From positions 186,001 through 250,000 of the forward strand of contig NZ_FOQY01000004.1 of the NCBI RefSeq assembly GCF_900113865.1: a stretch of DNA of 64,000 bases, written 5' to 3'. The notes beneath the pieces are model-generated. The model was not told where the DNA came from and ran no database searches. It was given only the letters and a program-made list of their open reading frames with translations. The stretch is from Streptosporangium canum. Its GTDB lineage: Bacteria > Actinomycetota > Actinomycetes > Streptosporangiales > Streptosporangiaceae. Positions 1 through 8,835 of this stretch are shown here, piece by piece. The position numbers and the translations under genes were made by a program. Each line of letters begins with the position of its first letter. The stretch's first letter is position 1.

Positions 1-11
1 GAACCATCGGC

Positions 12-2108
12 ATGCACCTCTCCCCCCTCGCGCAGCGCCTGCACAATTTGATCACTGGGACCGCGAATGACCCCACATACTGGCCCGAGGCCTCCCAGTT
101 GAGCGCCGGGCTGGGCGCGGCGGTCCGGACCGTCGACGGCAGCTTGATATCGGCGCCGTACGCGGTCGACGGGCAGCGGCTGGCCGTGGCGGCCCGCGAG
201 CTGGTCGGATACCTGCTGGACGAACACCAACTGTACGAACCCTTCTCCGTGCTGGCGGCGGCGGGGCTGGCGGGCATGGACGCCGAAGTGAGCGCCCAGT
301 TCGCGGAGAAGCGTGGGCCGATCGCGGTCGCCGAGATGGAGGTGGTGTTCGGCTGGGACGTGGAGCTGCGGGCGCTGCTCGCCGAGGCGATGGCCAAGGC
401 GATGCGAGAACGGCCGGACCACGCCGCCCCGCTGCCCGCCGTCATCGAATGGCTCAGCAGTCAACCCGGCTACCTGGACTTCGCCCGGACGGCTCTGGAG
501 GCGGCCGAGGCCCGCGTCACGGCGATCCACGCCGGCGAGATTCCCTACCGAGCGGAGAAGGCGTTCGACGACGGAGAGAAGAGGACCATCGGCCGGGCCG
601 TACGGCTGGCGCTCCTGCGGGACGAGCCCTGGCTGCCCGAGCTGCTGGACAGGCTGCTGCGCGGGATCGCGGTGGCTCCGACCCAGGCCAAGACCCTGCC
701 GTCGCAGGGGCTGCTGTTCGAGATCGCCCGCGCGGTGGAAGAGCACCCGACGCCCGAGGCGATCTCCGCGCTGCGCGCCGCCCGCCAGGCCACCCGGCAT
801 GCCGGGGTGCCCAAGCAACTGGACCGCATGTTCAAGCGCATCGAGGCCGCCCTGGCCAACCGGCTGGAGGTGGCGTTCCGGATACCCGACGGGCGGCTGC
901 GGCAGGCCGTCGGCGAGCACACGGCGGTGATCTCGACCGACGGCAAGGTCGAGCTGTCGTGGTGGCACGGGGACAAGAAGCTGAAGGCGGTCCCGGCGGC
1001 GGTCAGACGGGAGCACCCCGAGGAGGTCAAGCGGCTGCGCGAGCTGGCCAAGCAGACCGCGCAGCAGCAGGCCACCCTGGTCAGGGCGCTGGAGGCCGGA
1101 TGCGCCGGCGAGACGGCTCCGCCGTACCGGCAGTTGGAGGGTCACCCGGTCACCGATCGGCTGATCTGGGAGTTCGAGGTCTCGCCCGGTGTGTGGCGCG
1201 CCGAGCTGGGGTTGACGGTGCCGGACGTGCCGGTGCGGCTGTGGCATCCGGCCCGCGCGTCCCTGGAGGAGGTGCGCGCCTGGCGGGAGGTGGTGCAGGG
1301 CAAGGAGCTGCGCCAGCCGTACAAGCAGGCCTTCCGCGAGGTCTACCTGCTCACCCCCGCCGAGGAGGAGACGCGCGACCACTCGCGTCGGTTCTCCGAC
1401 CACATGCTCCGGTACGGCCAGGCCAAGGCGCTGCTCACCGATCGCGGCTGGACGGGCATGTCGCTGGGCCACTGGGATCCGGCCGGAGGGTCCGACGAGT
1501 GCACCGCCGCCAAAAAGCTGCCCGGCGGCCTGACCGCCACCTGGGACTTCCACCTGGACGAGCACTCCTACGAACGCGACGGCTACGGCATCACCGCCTC
1601 CATCTGCGTCAGCGGCGACATCCGTTTCCTCGCCGGCGTCTCGCCGATCCCGCTGGCCGAGGTTCCTCCGCTCATCCTGTCGGAGGCACTGCGAGACGCC
1701 GACCTGGCCGTCGGCGTCACCTCCACCGGTCTGGACCCCAACGGCCAGGGGGACTACTGGCAGTCCTACGGCTTCGGCGCCCTGGCCGAGAGCGCCCAGG
1801 TCCGGCGTGACGCCCTGTCCCGATTGATCGGGCGTACGACCATCGCGGACCGATGCACCATGACCGACCGCTTCCTGGTGGTTCGGGGCGATCTACGCAC
1901 CTACAAGATCCACCTGGGGTCGGCGAACATCTTGATGGAACCCAACGACGCCTACCTGTGCATCGTCTCCGGACGCGACCCCCATGCCGGACTGTTCCTT
2001 CCCTTCGAGGAGGACGGCCGGTTGGCGCTCATCCTCAGCAAGGCTTTCCTGCTGGCGAACGACACCGCCATCACCGACCCCTCCATCACCCGCCAGATCC
2101 GGGCTTGA
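12..2108 (+). CDS. DUF4132 domain protein, probably truncated at 5' end by window edge
   Basis: A 698-residue reading frame whose C-terminal half (about residues 300-690) matches the DUF4132 family. It includes the segment around VPAAVRREHPEEVKRLRELA, the following QLEGHPVTDRLIWEFEV stretch and a C-terminal block rich in Trp, Asp and Gly. Family members are usually longer and the frame stays open in the 11 bases before the ATG, so the true start probably lies outside the window. The N-terminal half looks like helical repeats with no recognisable motif. The molecular function of DUF4132 proteins is not established. The gene ends 9 bases before the convergent DUF6204 gene. Confidence 0.75.
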   Translation: MHLSPLAQRLHNLITGTANDPTYWPEASQLSAGLGAAVRTVDGSLISAPYAVDGQRLAVAARELVGYLLDEHQLYEPFSVLAAAGLAGMDAEVSAQFAEKRGPIAVAEMEVVFGWDVELRALLAEAMAKAMRERPDHAAPLPAVIEWLSSQPGYLDFARTALEAAEARVTAIHAGEIPYRAEKAFDDGEKRTIGRAVRLALLRDEPWLPELLDRLLRGIAVAPTQAKTLPSQGLLFEIARAVEEHPTPEAISALRAARQATRHAGVPKQLDRMFKRIEAALANRLEVAFRIPDGRLRQAVGEHTAVISTDGKVELSWWHGDKKLKAVPAAVRREHPEEVKRLRELAKQTAQQQATLVRALEAGCAGETAPPYRQLEGHPVTDRLIWEFEVSPGVWRAELGLTVPDVPVRLWHPARASLEEVRAWREVVQGKELRQPYKQAFREVYLLTPAEEETRDHSRRFSDHMLRYGQAKALLTDRGWTGMSLGHWDPAGGSDECTAAKKLPGGLTATWDFHLDEHSYERDGYGITASICVSGDIRFLAGVSPIPLAEVPPLILSEALRDADLAVGVTSTGLDPNGQGDYWQSYGFGALAESAQVRRDALSRLIGRTTIADRCTMTDRFLVVRGDLRTYKIHLGSANILMEPNDAYLCIVSGRDPHAGLFLPFEEDGRLALILSKAFLLANDTAITDPSITRQIRA

Positions 2109-2117
2109 TCCACGTCC

Positions 2118-2411
2118 TCACCCCCGGCCCTTTCGACGGATCTTGATGTCGCGCATGTCCGTCACCGCGGTGCGAAGGATCCGGTACCGCTGGCCGTACG
2201 CGTCCAGTGCCGCGATCGCCCGTCCCGTGGCCTCGTTCTCGCCGTCGCCGGGGCTCGCGGGGAGCTGGCAGCGGAAGGTGAACGCCGAGAGGCTCCCGTC
2301 ATGGGTGAACGTGCCCGCCTCGGTGAACGCGGCGCCGCCCGCCGCGAGGATCGCGTCGCGGCCGGAGTCGGTCAGCGCGTCGAACTTGCCGGAGATGATC
2401 ACTCTGAACAC
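2118..2411 (-). CDS. DUF6204 family protein
   Basis: A 97-residue protein beginning MFRVIISGKFDAL and ending in a basic tail (RDIKIRRKGRG), consistent with the small actinobacterial DUF6204 family. The central part (FTEAGTFTHDGSLSAFTFRCQ) looks like a beta-sheet core. The start overlaps the end of the upstream TetR gene by 13 bases, so the two are co-transcribed and probably translationally coupled. The pairing suggests that the TetR protein controls this gene as well as itself. No catalytic motif is visible and function is unknown. Confidence 0.7.
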   Translation of the reverse strand: MFRVIISGKFDALTDSGRDAILAAGGAAFTEAGTFTHDGSLSAFTFRCQLPASPGDGENEATGRAIAALDAYGQRYRILRTAVTDMRDIKIRRKGRG

Positions 2412-3052
2412 TGCTGGTCCTTTCGTACGGCATAGGTGAGGACGCGTTCGCCGAGCAGGCTCTCGACGGCGTCGAGGAGCTCCAGCACCGCCTCGGCGAT
2501 CACGTCGGGGCTCTCCCCCGCCGCGGTGCGCCTGCCGATCTCGGCGTACACCAGCGAGTGCACGCAGCCGAGCTGCCAGGCCACCACGCGGGGAAGCGGA
2601 TCGTCCGGCGCCGCCCCGGTCTCCTCGGCGAGCGCGTCGGCGAGCGCGTCGGTCATCTGCCCGCCGAGGTCAGCCAGCCGGGCGGTGAGCGTGGGTGCGG
2701 CCTGCATCATCTCCAGAACCCGGCCGAACCCCTCGGTCAGCCCCACCTTGCGGTCGCGGCGCCGTACCTCGTCACGTAGCCGGGCCAGCACGGCCTGTAC
2801 GGCGGACTCACCGGGAGCCCGGCCCCGCACGATATCGGCGAGCCGCTGCGGCGACGCCTCCTCCGGCGGCAGGACGAGGTCCTCCTTGGTCGCGAAGTAG
2901 TTGTAGACGGTGTTCACCGACACCTCCGCCGCCGCGGCGACCTCGGCGATCGTGACGTGCTCGAAGCCCCGCTCCACGAACAGGCCGGTGGCCACCCGGG
3001 AGATGCGCTGCCGCGTCTGCCGCTTCTTCCGCTCTCGCAGCCCTTCGGTCAT
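2399..3052 (-). CDS. TetR/AcrR family transcriptional regulator
   Basis: A 217-residue repressor-type protein. Residues about 12-58 form the TetR DNA-binding domain (RISRVATGLFVERGFEHVTI, then SVNTVYNYFATKEDLV). The remaining helical part is the ligand and dimerisation domain, with no identifiable ligand. It is the first gene of a two-gene unit with the DUF6204 gene, overlapping by 13 bases. A near-palindrome lies 24-47 bases upstream of the start codon and is the likely autoregulatory operator. A small lipoprotein-like frame reads in the opposite direction from the same intergenic region. Confidence 0.88.
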   Translation of the reverse strand: MTEGLRERKKRQTRQRISRVATGLFVERGFEHVTIAEVAAAAEVSVNTVYNYFATKEDLVLPPEEASPQRLADIVRGRAPGESAVQAVLARLRDEVRRRDRKVGLTEGFGRVLEMMQAAPTLTARLADLGGQMTDALADALAEETGAAPDDPLPRVVAWQLGCVHSLVYAEIGRRTAAGESPDVIAEAVLELLDAVESLLGERVLTYAVRKDQQCSE

Positions 3053-3075
3053 GGCCGGAAGCCTAACTCAACCCC

Positions 3076-3099
3076 AAATATGAAGTCGACTCCATTTTT
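3076..3099. promoter_or_regulatory. Imperfect palindrome, candidate TetR operator
   Basis: A 24-bp inverted repeat with arms AAATATGAAGTC and GACTCCATTTTT. Ten of the twelve base pairs are complementary, with the perfect core AGTCGACT in the middle. It lies between the TetR start at 3052 and the divergent small frame at 3127, where an autoregulated divergent promoter would be expected. Operator function is inferred. Confidence 0.55.
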
Positions 3100-3126
3100 A
3101 GAGCGCAGTACGCTTTTATCCGCGGC

Positions 3127-3324
3127 ATGCCCCCACCAGCCATCCGCCTCATTGCCGCACTAGCCGTATCCGCCGCCATGACCTCCGCCTGCGGCACCGG
3201 AGGATCCCCGCAGGCGTCGGCCGCGATCAACACTCGGACGGCCAGGTCAGTGCAGGGCATGGACACGTCAGTGCTCCGGACAGCGCAATTCGACTACGAC
3301 CACAAGGGAGCCGCCCGTCACTGA
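3127..3324 (+). CDS. Small putative exported/lipoprotein-like protein
   Basis: A 65-residue frame whose first 22 residues look like a secretion signal: a hydrophobic run LIAALAVSAAMTSAC followed by Gly- and Ser-rich sequence. The Cys at residue 22 could be a lipobox cysteine, but Thr at -3 is not the usual Leu/Val. No clear Shine-Dalgarno is seen. The frame overlaps the end of trpF by 7 bases. It is divergent from the TetR regulator and shares its operator-like palindrome. No homologue is recognised, and it could be a chance frame. Confidence 0.35.
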   Translation: MPPPAIRLIAALAVSAAMTSACGTGGSPQASAAINTRTARSVQGMDTSVLRTAQFDYDHKGAARH

Positions 3325-3911
3325 GGAAGGCGGGCGGCGGCGACGAAGTCCCTGATGAGCCCGGCGTCCTTCACCCCGGGAGCGACCTCCACGCCGCTGG
3401 ACACGTCGACCCCCCACGGCCGGGCGGCGGTGATCGCCTCGGCCACGTTCGACGGGTCCAGGCCTCCCGCCAGCATCCAGCGGCCCGCCGGGCGTCCTCG
3501 CACCGCCGCCCAGTCCCACGGCTCCCCCGAACCGGGTCTGGGCGCGTCGACGATGAGCAGGTCCTCGTCGAAGGCGCCGCAACGCAGGTCGGCGTCCGCG
3601 GCTCCGGCGCGGACCAGCGTGACGCCGAGGTCCTTCAGCGCGGTGAAGTCCCCGTGCGGGTGGTCGCCGTGCAGCTGGACGGCGCGCACCCCGGCCTCCA
3701 GGGCGGCCGTCCGGACCTCCTCGGTGCTCTCGCCGGCGAACACCGCCACGGTCAGCACGTGCGGGGGCACCGCCGCGGCCAGCTCCCGCGCCCGCGCGGG
3801 GGTGACCCGCCGGGGGCTCCTGGTGAGGACGTAGCCGATCGCGTCGGCGCCCGCCTCGACGGCGGCCGCCACATGCTCGGGCTCACGCAGCCCGCAGATC
3901 TTCACATACAC
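3318..3911 (-). CDS. trpF: Phosphoribosylanthranilate isomerase
   Basis: About 197 residues with the N-terminal family signature VYVKICGLREPEH and the conserved TIM-barrel blocks GADAIGYV, AVQLHGD, LIVDAPRPGSGEPWDW and the phosphate-binding end LAGGLDPSNVAEAI. It catalyses the Amadori rearrangement of N-(5-phosphoribosyl)anthranilate in tryptophan synthesis. I chose the GTG at 3911 because the family starts one or two residues before VKICG; a GTG at 3905 or an upstream ATG at 3947 are alternatives. It is not next to other trp genes here, which is usual for actinobacterial trpF. Confidence 0.92.
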   Translation of the reverse strand: MYVKICGLREPEHVAAAVEAGADAIGYVLTRSPRRVTPARARELAAAVPPHVLTVAVFAGESTEEVRTAALEAGVRAVQLHGDHPHGDFTALKDLGVTLVRAGAADADLRCGAFDEDLLIVDAPRPGSGEPWDWAAVRGRPAGRWMLAGGLDPSNVAEAITAARPWGVDVSSGVEVAPGVKDAGLIRDFVAAARLPQ

Positions 3912-4071
3912 CCCTCGCACACTAGCGGCGGAGGGGCGGAGGGGCATACGCCGTCCGGCTACGGGTGGGACAGCCGGTGCGCGGAGACCGGGAGCAGGCG
4001 GGCGGCCGGATCCCCTTCGGAGACCCGGCCGGGTTCAGGCCGGCCGGCGGCTCATGGCCGGTCCGCCTCGG

Positions 4072-4902
4072 TCATCCGGCGGCGTCCCGGCGCAGCCCGT
4101 CGAAGAGGTCGTCCTCGCGGTCGGCGGCGGTGACGCGGCTGAGGTGGCGGGTGAAGGCCTCGTGGGCGAGCGCCCGGTGCTGCGCTTCGGCGGGCATGCG
4201 CAGCAGGAAGATGTTCTCCCCCTGGCTCGCGTGCGCCTCCAGCGCCTTGAGCTTGCGCTCGACGTAGGGGGCCACGTCGACCACGGCGGTGATCTGCTCG
4301 TCCGGGGTGCCGAAGTCCGGGGGGAGCTCCAGGTCCTCGGGGGCGGCGCCGGTCGAGCGGAGGTAGGCGAACAGCTCGGCGACCCGCTCGCGGGGCACCG
4401 CGGTGTAGTAGAGCTTGCTGGGGACGCCGCAGGCCTCGACCGCGGCGAGGGTGATCCGGTGCGCCTGGATGTGGTCGGGGTGGCCGTAGCCGCCGTTCTC
4501 GTCATAGGTGACGACGACCTGCGGCCGGTAGCGCTCCATCAACGCGGCGAGCCGCCCGGCGGCCTGGTCGACGGGGACGTTGGCGAAGGCCCCCGGCGCC
4601 TCGTTGGCCGCCCAGCCGACCATGCCGGAGTCGCGGTAGCCGAGCAGCTCCAGGTGGTCGATCCCGAGATGGGCCACGGATTCGCGGAGCTCCTCCAGCC
4701 GCTGCGCGCTCACCGCGTCCTCGTCGTGGCCCGGCTCCCCCGGCTTCACCCCACCGGGACCGTCACCCTGCTCGCCGTTCGTGCAGGTGACCAGGACGGT
4801 GCGGATGCCCTCGTCGGCGCACCGGGCGAAGAGACCGCCCGTCCCGAGCACCTCGTCGTCGGGGTGGGCGTGGACGGCCATCAGCGTCAGCTCGTCGTTC
4901 AT
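4072..4902 (-). CDS. PIG-L family (LmbE-like) N-acetylglucosaminyl deacetylase
   Basis: A 276-residue zinc hydrolase. The HAHPDDE motif at residues 11-17 supplies His, Asp and the catalytic Asp/Glu, and GYGHPDHIQAH in the middle supplies the third zinc ligand. This family includes MshB and Mca of mycothiol metabolism and sugar deacetylases of natural-product pathways. The LGTGGLFARCADEGI sequence after the first motif differs from the classic MshB/Mca form, so I call only the family. The ATG at 4902 is preferred because GGAGGGG lies upstream of it; a longer frame begins at 4935. Cytoplasmic. Confidence 0.82.
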   Translation of the reverse strand: MNDELTLMAVHAHPDDEVLGTGGLFARCADEGIRTVLVTCTNGEQGDGPGGVKPGEPGHDEDAVSAQRLEELRESVAHLGIDHLELLGYRDSGMVGWAANEAPGAFANVPVDQAAGRLAALMERYRPQVVVTYDENGGYGHPDHIQAHRITLAAVEACGVPSKLYYTAVPRERVAELFAYLRSTGAAPEDLELPPDFGTPDEQITAVVDVAPYVERKLKALEAHASQGENIFLLRMPAEAQHRALAHEAFTRHLSRVTAADREDDLFDGLRRDAAG

Positions 4903-5000
4903 GGATATAGCGACCCCTCCGTAGCAGAGGGCCATACGGCCCCGCTCACTCTACGGCGACCGGAGGGCGGCCGGAATCGGCGGGTGCGGCACCTGCCGGG

Positions 5001-5041
5001 CCCGCGCACGACCACCGTTCCGGACCCGCGCACGACCACCG
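5001..5041. repeat. Two 17-bp direct repeats upstream of ArsR gene
   Basis: The sequence CCCGCGCACGACCACCG occurs at 5001-5017 and again at 5025-5041, with a 24-bp period, about 80 bases before the ArsR start. It could be a regulator binding site or a chance GC-rich duplication. Confidence 0.4.
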
Positions 5042-5117
5042 CCCCGAGGCGGCGGCCGCGCTCCGGTGCCGGTCGCGACCGGCGGGGCGGACGGCCCGGC
5101 ACGGGTAGAATGCCGCC

Positions 5118-5459
5118 GTGAGCAGGCCGTTGTACCAACTGAAGGCCGAGTTCTTCAAGACACTCGGGCATCCGTCGCGCATCCGGGTGCTGGAGCTGCT
5201 CAGCGAACGGGAGCGCTCGGTCGCGCAGATGCTTCCCGAGGTGGGCATCGAGCCGGCGCACCTGTCGCAGCAGCTCGCTGTGCTACGGCGGGCCAACCTG
5301 GTGGTCTCCCGCAAGGAGGGCTCCAGCGTCTACTACTCGCTCGCCAGTCCCGACATAGCCGAGCTGCTGACCACGGCCCGGTCGATCCTCACCGGCGTGC
5401 TCTCGGGGCAGGCCGAACTCCTGGAGGACCTCAGGGGCTCGGCCCGCAACGGCGGGTGA
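5118..5459 (+). CDS. ArsR/SmtB family winged-helix regulator
   Basis: A 113-residue regulator with a GTG start. The winged helix covers residues about 8-85 (KTLGHPSRIRVLELL, recognition region HLSQQLAVLRRANLV, wing EGSSVYYSL). No CxC or other cysteine metal site is present, so the effector is not a classical thiol-bound metal. It is a close paralogue of the ArsR gene at 19609-19950, aligning without gaps over most of the length and sharing PLYQ, KAEFF, TLGHP, RIRVLELL and LSQQLAVLRR. No obvious target gene follows; a strong terminator stem lies between it and the convergent chitinase gene. Confidence 0.88.
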   Translation: MSRPLYQLKAEFFKTLGHPSRIRVLELLSERERSVAQMLPEVGIEPAHLSQQLAVLRRANLVVSRKEGSSVYYSLASPDIAELLTTARSILTGVLSGQAELLEDLRGSARNGG

Positions 5460-5609
5460 CCCCCGGCCCGAGGCGGCCGTACGGCGGGCGCCGGCACCCG
5501 GGCGTGTCCGGCGGGGGCCGGATCCCGAAGCCGGCGTCGAGGCCGCCGCCGCGGGGCCGGAGCCCCTCGGGAGCGCGTTCGTGAAGCGGGACGCGTTCGT
5601 GAAGCGGGA

Positions 5610-5648
5610 CGCGTTCGGCCCGGCCGGGGAACGGCCGGGCCGAACGCG
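5610..5648. terminator. Perfect 16-bp hairpin between convergent genes
   Basis: Arms CGCGTTCGGCCCGGCC (5610-5625) and GGCCGGGCCGAACGCG (5633-5648) are perfectly complementary with a 7-base loop. The hairpin is 12 bases beyond the chitinase stop codon and 150 bases beyond the ArsR stop. There is no U tract, as is common for actinobacterial terminators. A direct repeat of GCGTTCGTGAAGCGGGAC precedes it. Confidence 0.75.
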
Positions 5649-5659
5649 CCGCGGGCTGG

Positions 5660-8600
5660 TCAGCGCGGGTTGTCGAAGGCCATCCGGTAGGACTGGCCGC
5701 CGAACGTCACGGTGAAGTTGGACGGGCCGGCGATGGGCAGGTCGTAGCGGAGCTGGACCTCCTTGGACTGCCCGGGGGCGATGCTCTCCCAGGTCGGGAC
5801 CGTCAGCCGGACCCGGTGGAAGTCGCCCTTGAGGCCGCCGGCGTTCGGCCCGGTATGGCCGGTGGACACGGTGGAGAGCGTCCAGCCGGTCTGCTGGGTC
5901 ATGGTCGCCGGCGCGGAGGTGCCGTAGTCGAACTCGATCGTGGCGCCGCCGGGGACGGTGGTCGTGGAGTTGTTGGTGAACTTGAGCTTGGGCGAGATCG
6001 GATAGTTGGCGTCTCCGACCGCGAAGCCGTACAGCTCGGCCTGGACGTTCAGGGTCTGGGCGGGCATCGTCCTGGTGCCGGCCTTCAGGTTCCCGTACGG
6101 CGCGGCCGTCCTGAAGGTGTTGTAGATCTTCGTGGTGAGCGTGTCGCCGATGAAGTACTCGCCCCTGCCGCCGTCACGCTCGGGACGGTAGGCGTAGTCG
6201 CCGGCCAGCTCCCAGATCATGATGCCGCCGAGGCCCTTGGCGGCCACGTAGTCGGCCTTGGCCTGGACGGACTGGTCGTCCTCGGTGGACAGGTAGACCT
6301 TCTTGTCGTTGTTCCACAGCCAGGGGGCGACCATGGAGGAGGAGTACTTGCGGGCGTAGGTGCCGGAGAGGCGGTCGGCCGGGTCGGTGTCGGGGGTGAG
6401 CCCGTACTGGGTGATGTAGCTGCCCTGCCTGCCCTCCTGCAGGTTCTTGAAGTGCCAGACCGGGTTGACGCCCGCCGGCACCTCCTTGCCTGTCTTGTCC
6501 AGGTCGTGCCAGAGGTTGTCGATGCCGATCGCGCCGTCGCCGCACGGCACCGTGGAGCCGATCTTGCCTCCGGTGCCCTCCGGGCAGTCGTTCTGGTTGG
6601 GCAGCGCCGAGGTCCCCCAGAGCCCGTCGGTACCGCCGGTGACGCCCTTCCAGCCGCGGCTGTAGTAGCCGAGGCCCAGGTTGATCCGGCCGGACTGGAT
6701 CGCGCCGCGCAGGTGGTGGTAGGCCCAGTCGCCGTTCAGGTAGCCGATGCCGCTGTAGGTGCCGTACACGTTCCAGTGCTTCATCTCGGCGTCGGTGCCG
6801 TCGTCGTACAGCGCCTGCAGCGGGCCGACGAACTGGTTCCACGCCCCGTGCAGGTCGTAGGTCATCATGTTGGCGTAGTCGAGGTAGGGGGTGACCTGGT
6901 AGCTCTCGCTGCCGCGCAGGATCCAGCCGGACGCGCTGGTGGCGGCGGTCAGCAGGTAGTACTTGCCGTCGGCCGCGGCGGCCGCGTCCAGCTTCTGGCG
7001 CAGCGTCCTCATCAGGTTGACGTAGCCGGCCATCAGCGTGGCGCGGCGCGGGTTGGAGAAGGCGAAGTCGTCCGGGTTGCCGGCGCTCGGGGCGGACGTC
7101 GCGTACTCGTAGTCGATGTCCACGCCGTCGAAGCCGTAGTCCTTGATGAACTTCACGGCCGAGTCGGCGAAGGTGTTGATGCCCGCCTGCGAGCTCGCCA
7201 TCGTGTAGAAGCCGCCGGTGGCCTGCCGGACTCCGTTGTCGTCGAGGTAGCCGCCGGTCTCGGCCCAGCCGCCGATCGACAGGATCGTCTTGACACCGGG
7301 GTGCTGCTTCTTGAACTTGTTGAGCAGGTTGAAGTGGCCCTTGTAGGAGTACGACGGGTCCATCTCGGCTCCGGCGACGCCCGGCCACTGCATGCCGAGG
7401 GCGGGGTTGTCCGGTCCCGGGGTGCCGACGGAGACCTTGCCCTGGCCGTCGATGTGCGCGAAGGCGTAGTTGATGTGGGTGATCTTGTCCCACGGGATGT
7501 CGTTCGCCAGGTAGGCCGGGGCGCCGTTCCGGCCGGTCCGCCAGCTCGTGAAGTATCCGATCACCCGGCGCGGGTGGTCGGCGCCCATCTTCTCGCGCCC
7601 GTCGGTGTCGTAGACGGAGCAGTAGGGGACCCCGGTCACGCCGGGCGACCGGTAGAGCCCGTCGGGCCGGCAGGCCGACTGGTCCGTGGGCTGCCTGTCG
7701 GTCCGGACGGTGACCGTCCCGGAGAAGGCCGACCGGTTGCCCGCTCCGTCCCCGGCGCGGACCTTGAAGGTGTACTCGGTGTCCTCGGTGAGGCCGCCGA
7801 CCGTCGTGGTGGTGCCCGGCGGGGTCCCGGTCACCGTGGCGGCGAGCGTGTCGCCGTTGTACACCTCGTAGGAGGTGACGGCCCGGTTGTCGGTCGAGGC
7901 GCCCCACTGCAGCGTCACGCCGGTGGCCGTCTTGCCGGTGGCGGTCGGCGTGCCCGGCGTGGTCGGCGCCTCGGTGTCCGGGGTCGGGTCCTTGAGCGTG
8001 CGCACGGTCGTCGCCGGGGAGGGCGCCGACTCCTGGTTCGCGCTGTCCCTCGCCTTCACGGTGAAGGTGTACTCGGTGTCGGCCGCGAGGCCGTCCACCG
8101 TGGCGGAGTTGGTCGTGACCGACCTGACCTTGGCGCTGCCCTGGTAGACGTCGTACCCGGTGACCTGCTTGTCGTCGGTGGAGGCGGTCCAGGTCAGGGC
8201 CACGCTGGTGGTGTCCGGGGTCGCGACGGGCCTGCCCGGCGCGGTCGGCGGGCTGTCCGGCGGAGGCCCGCCCTCGCAGGGGTTACCGTTGATCTTGCAG
8301 TTGGCGGGCGGGGTGCTCGGCCCCGTCCCGACGAACCCGAAGCTGTTGCCGCCGGTGGTGCCGCCCGCGGGCACGTTGGCGTTGGTGCTCGACGGCCGCA
8401 CGGTCACGTGAGCGCCGCTCACGGTCGGCGTGCCGTTCCACCAGTTGCCGATGGACTGGCCGGTGTTGAGGTCGAATTCGAGGGTCCAGGTGGTGGCGGC
8501 GGTGTCGCCCGCGTTCTTCACCTCGTAACCGCCCTGCCACCACGTGCCGCGGTCGGCGGCGGTGAACTTGGCGGACAGCGACGCCGCGGCATGCGCGACC

Positions 8601-8722
8601 GGCGCGCCGACCGCGGCCATGCCCGCTGTGGCGACCGGCGTGCCGACCGCGGCCATGCCCACCGTGGCGGCCGCGTAGACGACCGCCACGGCGACTGCTC
8701 TCCACGAACGGAGACGGGACAT
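5660..8722 (-). CDS. Secreted GH18 chitinase with CBM2-like and two fibronectin III domains
   Basis: A 1020-residue extracellular enzyme that cleaves beta-1,4-GlcNAc linkages. Order: signal peptide (1 to about 46), CBM2-type carbohydrate-binding module with conserved Trp residues (about 47-145), Pro-rich linker, two FN3 modules (about 160-245 and 255-345), GH18 barrel (about 385-850) with the catalytic DGVDIDYE motif (DxxDxDxE), then a C-terminal beta-sandwich common in actinobacterial chitinases. The ATG at 8722 has GAGAGG in front and begins a classic signal peptide; the open frame continues to 8809. The signal peptide contains a 36-bp in-frame duplication (8595-8666). Likely induced by chitin oligomers; a GAAACTTTC element lies upstream. 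Confidence 0.93.
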   Translation of the reverse strand: MSRLRSWRAVAVAVVYAAATVGMAAVGTPVATAGMAAVGAPVAHAAASLSAKFTAADRGTWWQGGYEVKNAGDTAATTWTLEFDLNTGQSIGNWWNGTPTVSGAHVTVRPSSTNANVPAGGTTGGNSFGFVGTGPSTPPANCKINGNPCEGGPPPDSPPTAPGRPVATPDTTSVALTWTASTDDKQVTGYDVYQGSAKVRSVTTNSATVDGLAADTEYTFTVKARDSANQESAPSPATTVRTLKDPTPDTEAPTTPGTPTATGKTATGVTLQWGASTDNRAVTSYEVYNGDTLAATVTGTPPGTTTTVGGLTEDTEYTFKVRAGDGAGNRSAFSGTVTVRTDRQPTDQSACRPDGLYRSPGVTGVPYCSVYDTDGREKMGADHPRRVIGYFTSWRTGRNGAPAYLANDIPWDKITHINYAFAHIDGQGKVSVGTPGPDNPALGMQWPGVAGAEMDPSYSYKGHFNLLNKFKKQHPGVKTILSIGGWAETGGYLDDNGVRQATGGFYTMASSQAGINTFADSAVKFIKDYGFDGVDIDYEYATSAPSAGNPDDFAFSNPRRATLMAGYVNLMRTLRQKLDAAAAADGKYYLLTAATSASGWILRGSESYQVTPYLDYANMMTYDLHGAWNQFVGPLQALYDDGTDAEMKHWNVYGTYSGIGYLNGDWAYHHLRGAIQSGRINLGLGYYSRGWKGVTGGTDGLWGTSALPNQNDCPEGTGGKIGSTVPCGDGAIGIDNLWHDLDKTGKEVPAGVNPVWHFKNLQEGRQGSYITQYGLTPDTDPADRLSGTYARKYSSSMVAPWLWNNDKKVYLSTEDDQSVQAKADYVAAKGLGGIMIWELAGDYAYRPERDGGRGEYFIGDTLTTKIYNTFRTAAPYGNLKAGTRTMPAQTLNVQAELYGFAVGDANYPISPKLKFTNNSTTTVPGGATIEFDYGTSAPATMTQQTGWTLSTVSTGHTGPNAGGLKGDFHRVRLTVPTWESIAPGQSKEVQLRYDLPIAGPSNFTVTFGGQSYRMAFDNPR

Positions 8723-8835
8723 CGTGTTTCCTCTCTCTAGAGGATCAAATGAGGCGTGGGGTCCCCCGGTGATCTGTACGGGTGCGCGACCTTCCTCGGA
8801 AACGGTCAAAGCCGCCCGTCAAGGAAGCAACAAAC

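Noticed and set aside
5816..8740. 974-codon open frame on the plus strand opposite the chitinase gene
   Set aside because: It is the mirror of a strongly biased GC-rich coding sequence; its translation is Val/Gly/Arg-rich low-complexity sequence without any family motif, while the minus strand encodes a complete chitinase.
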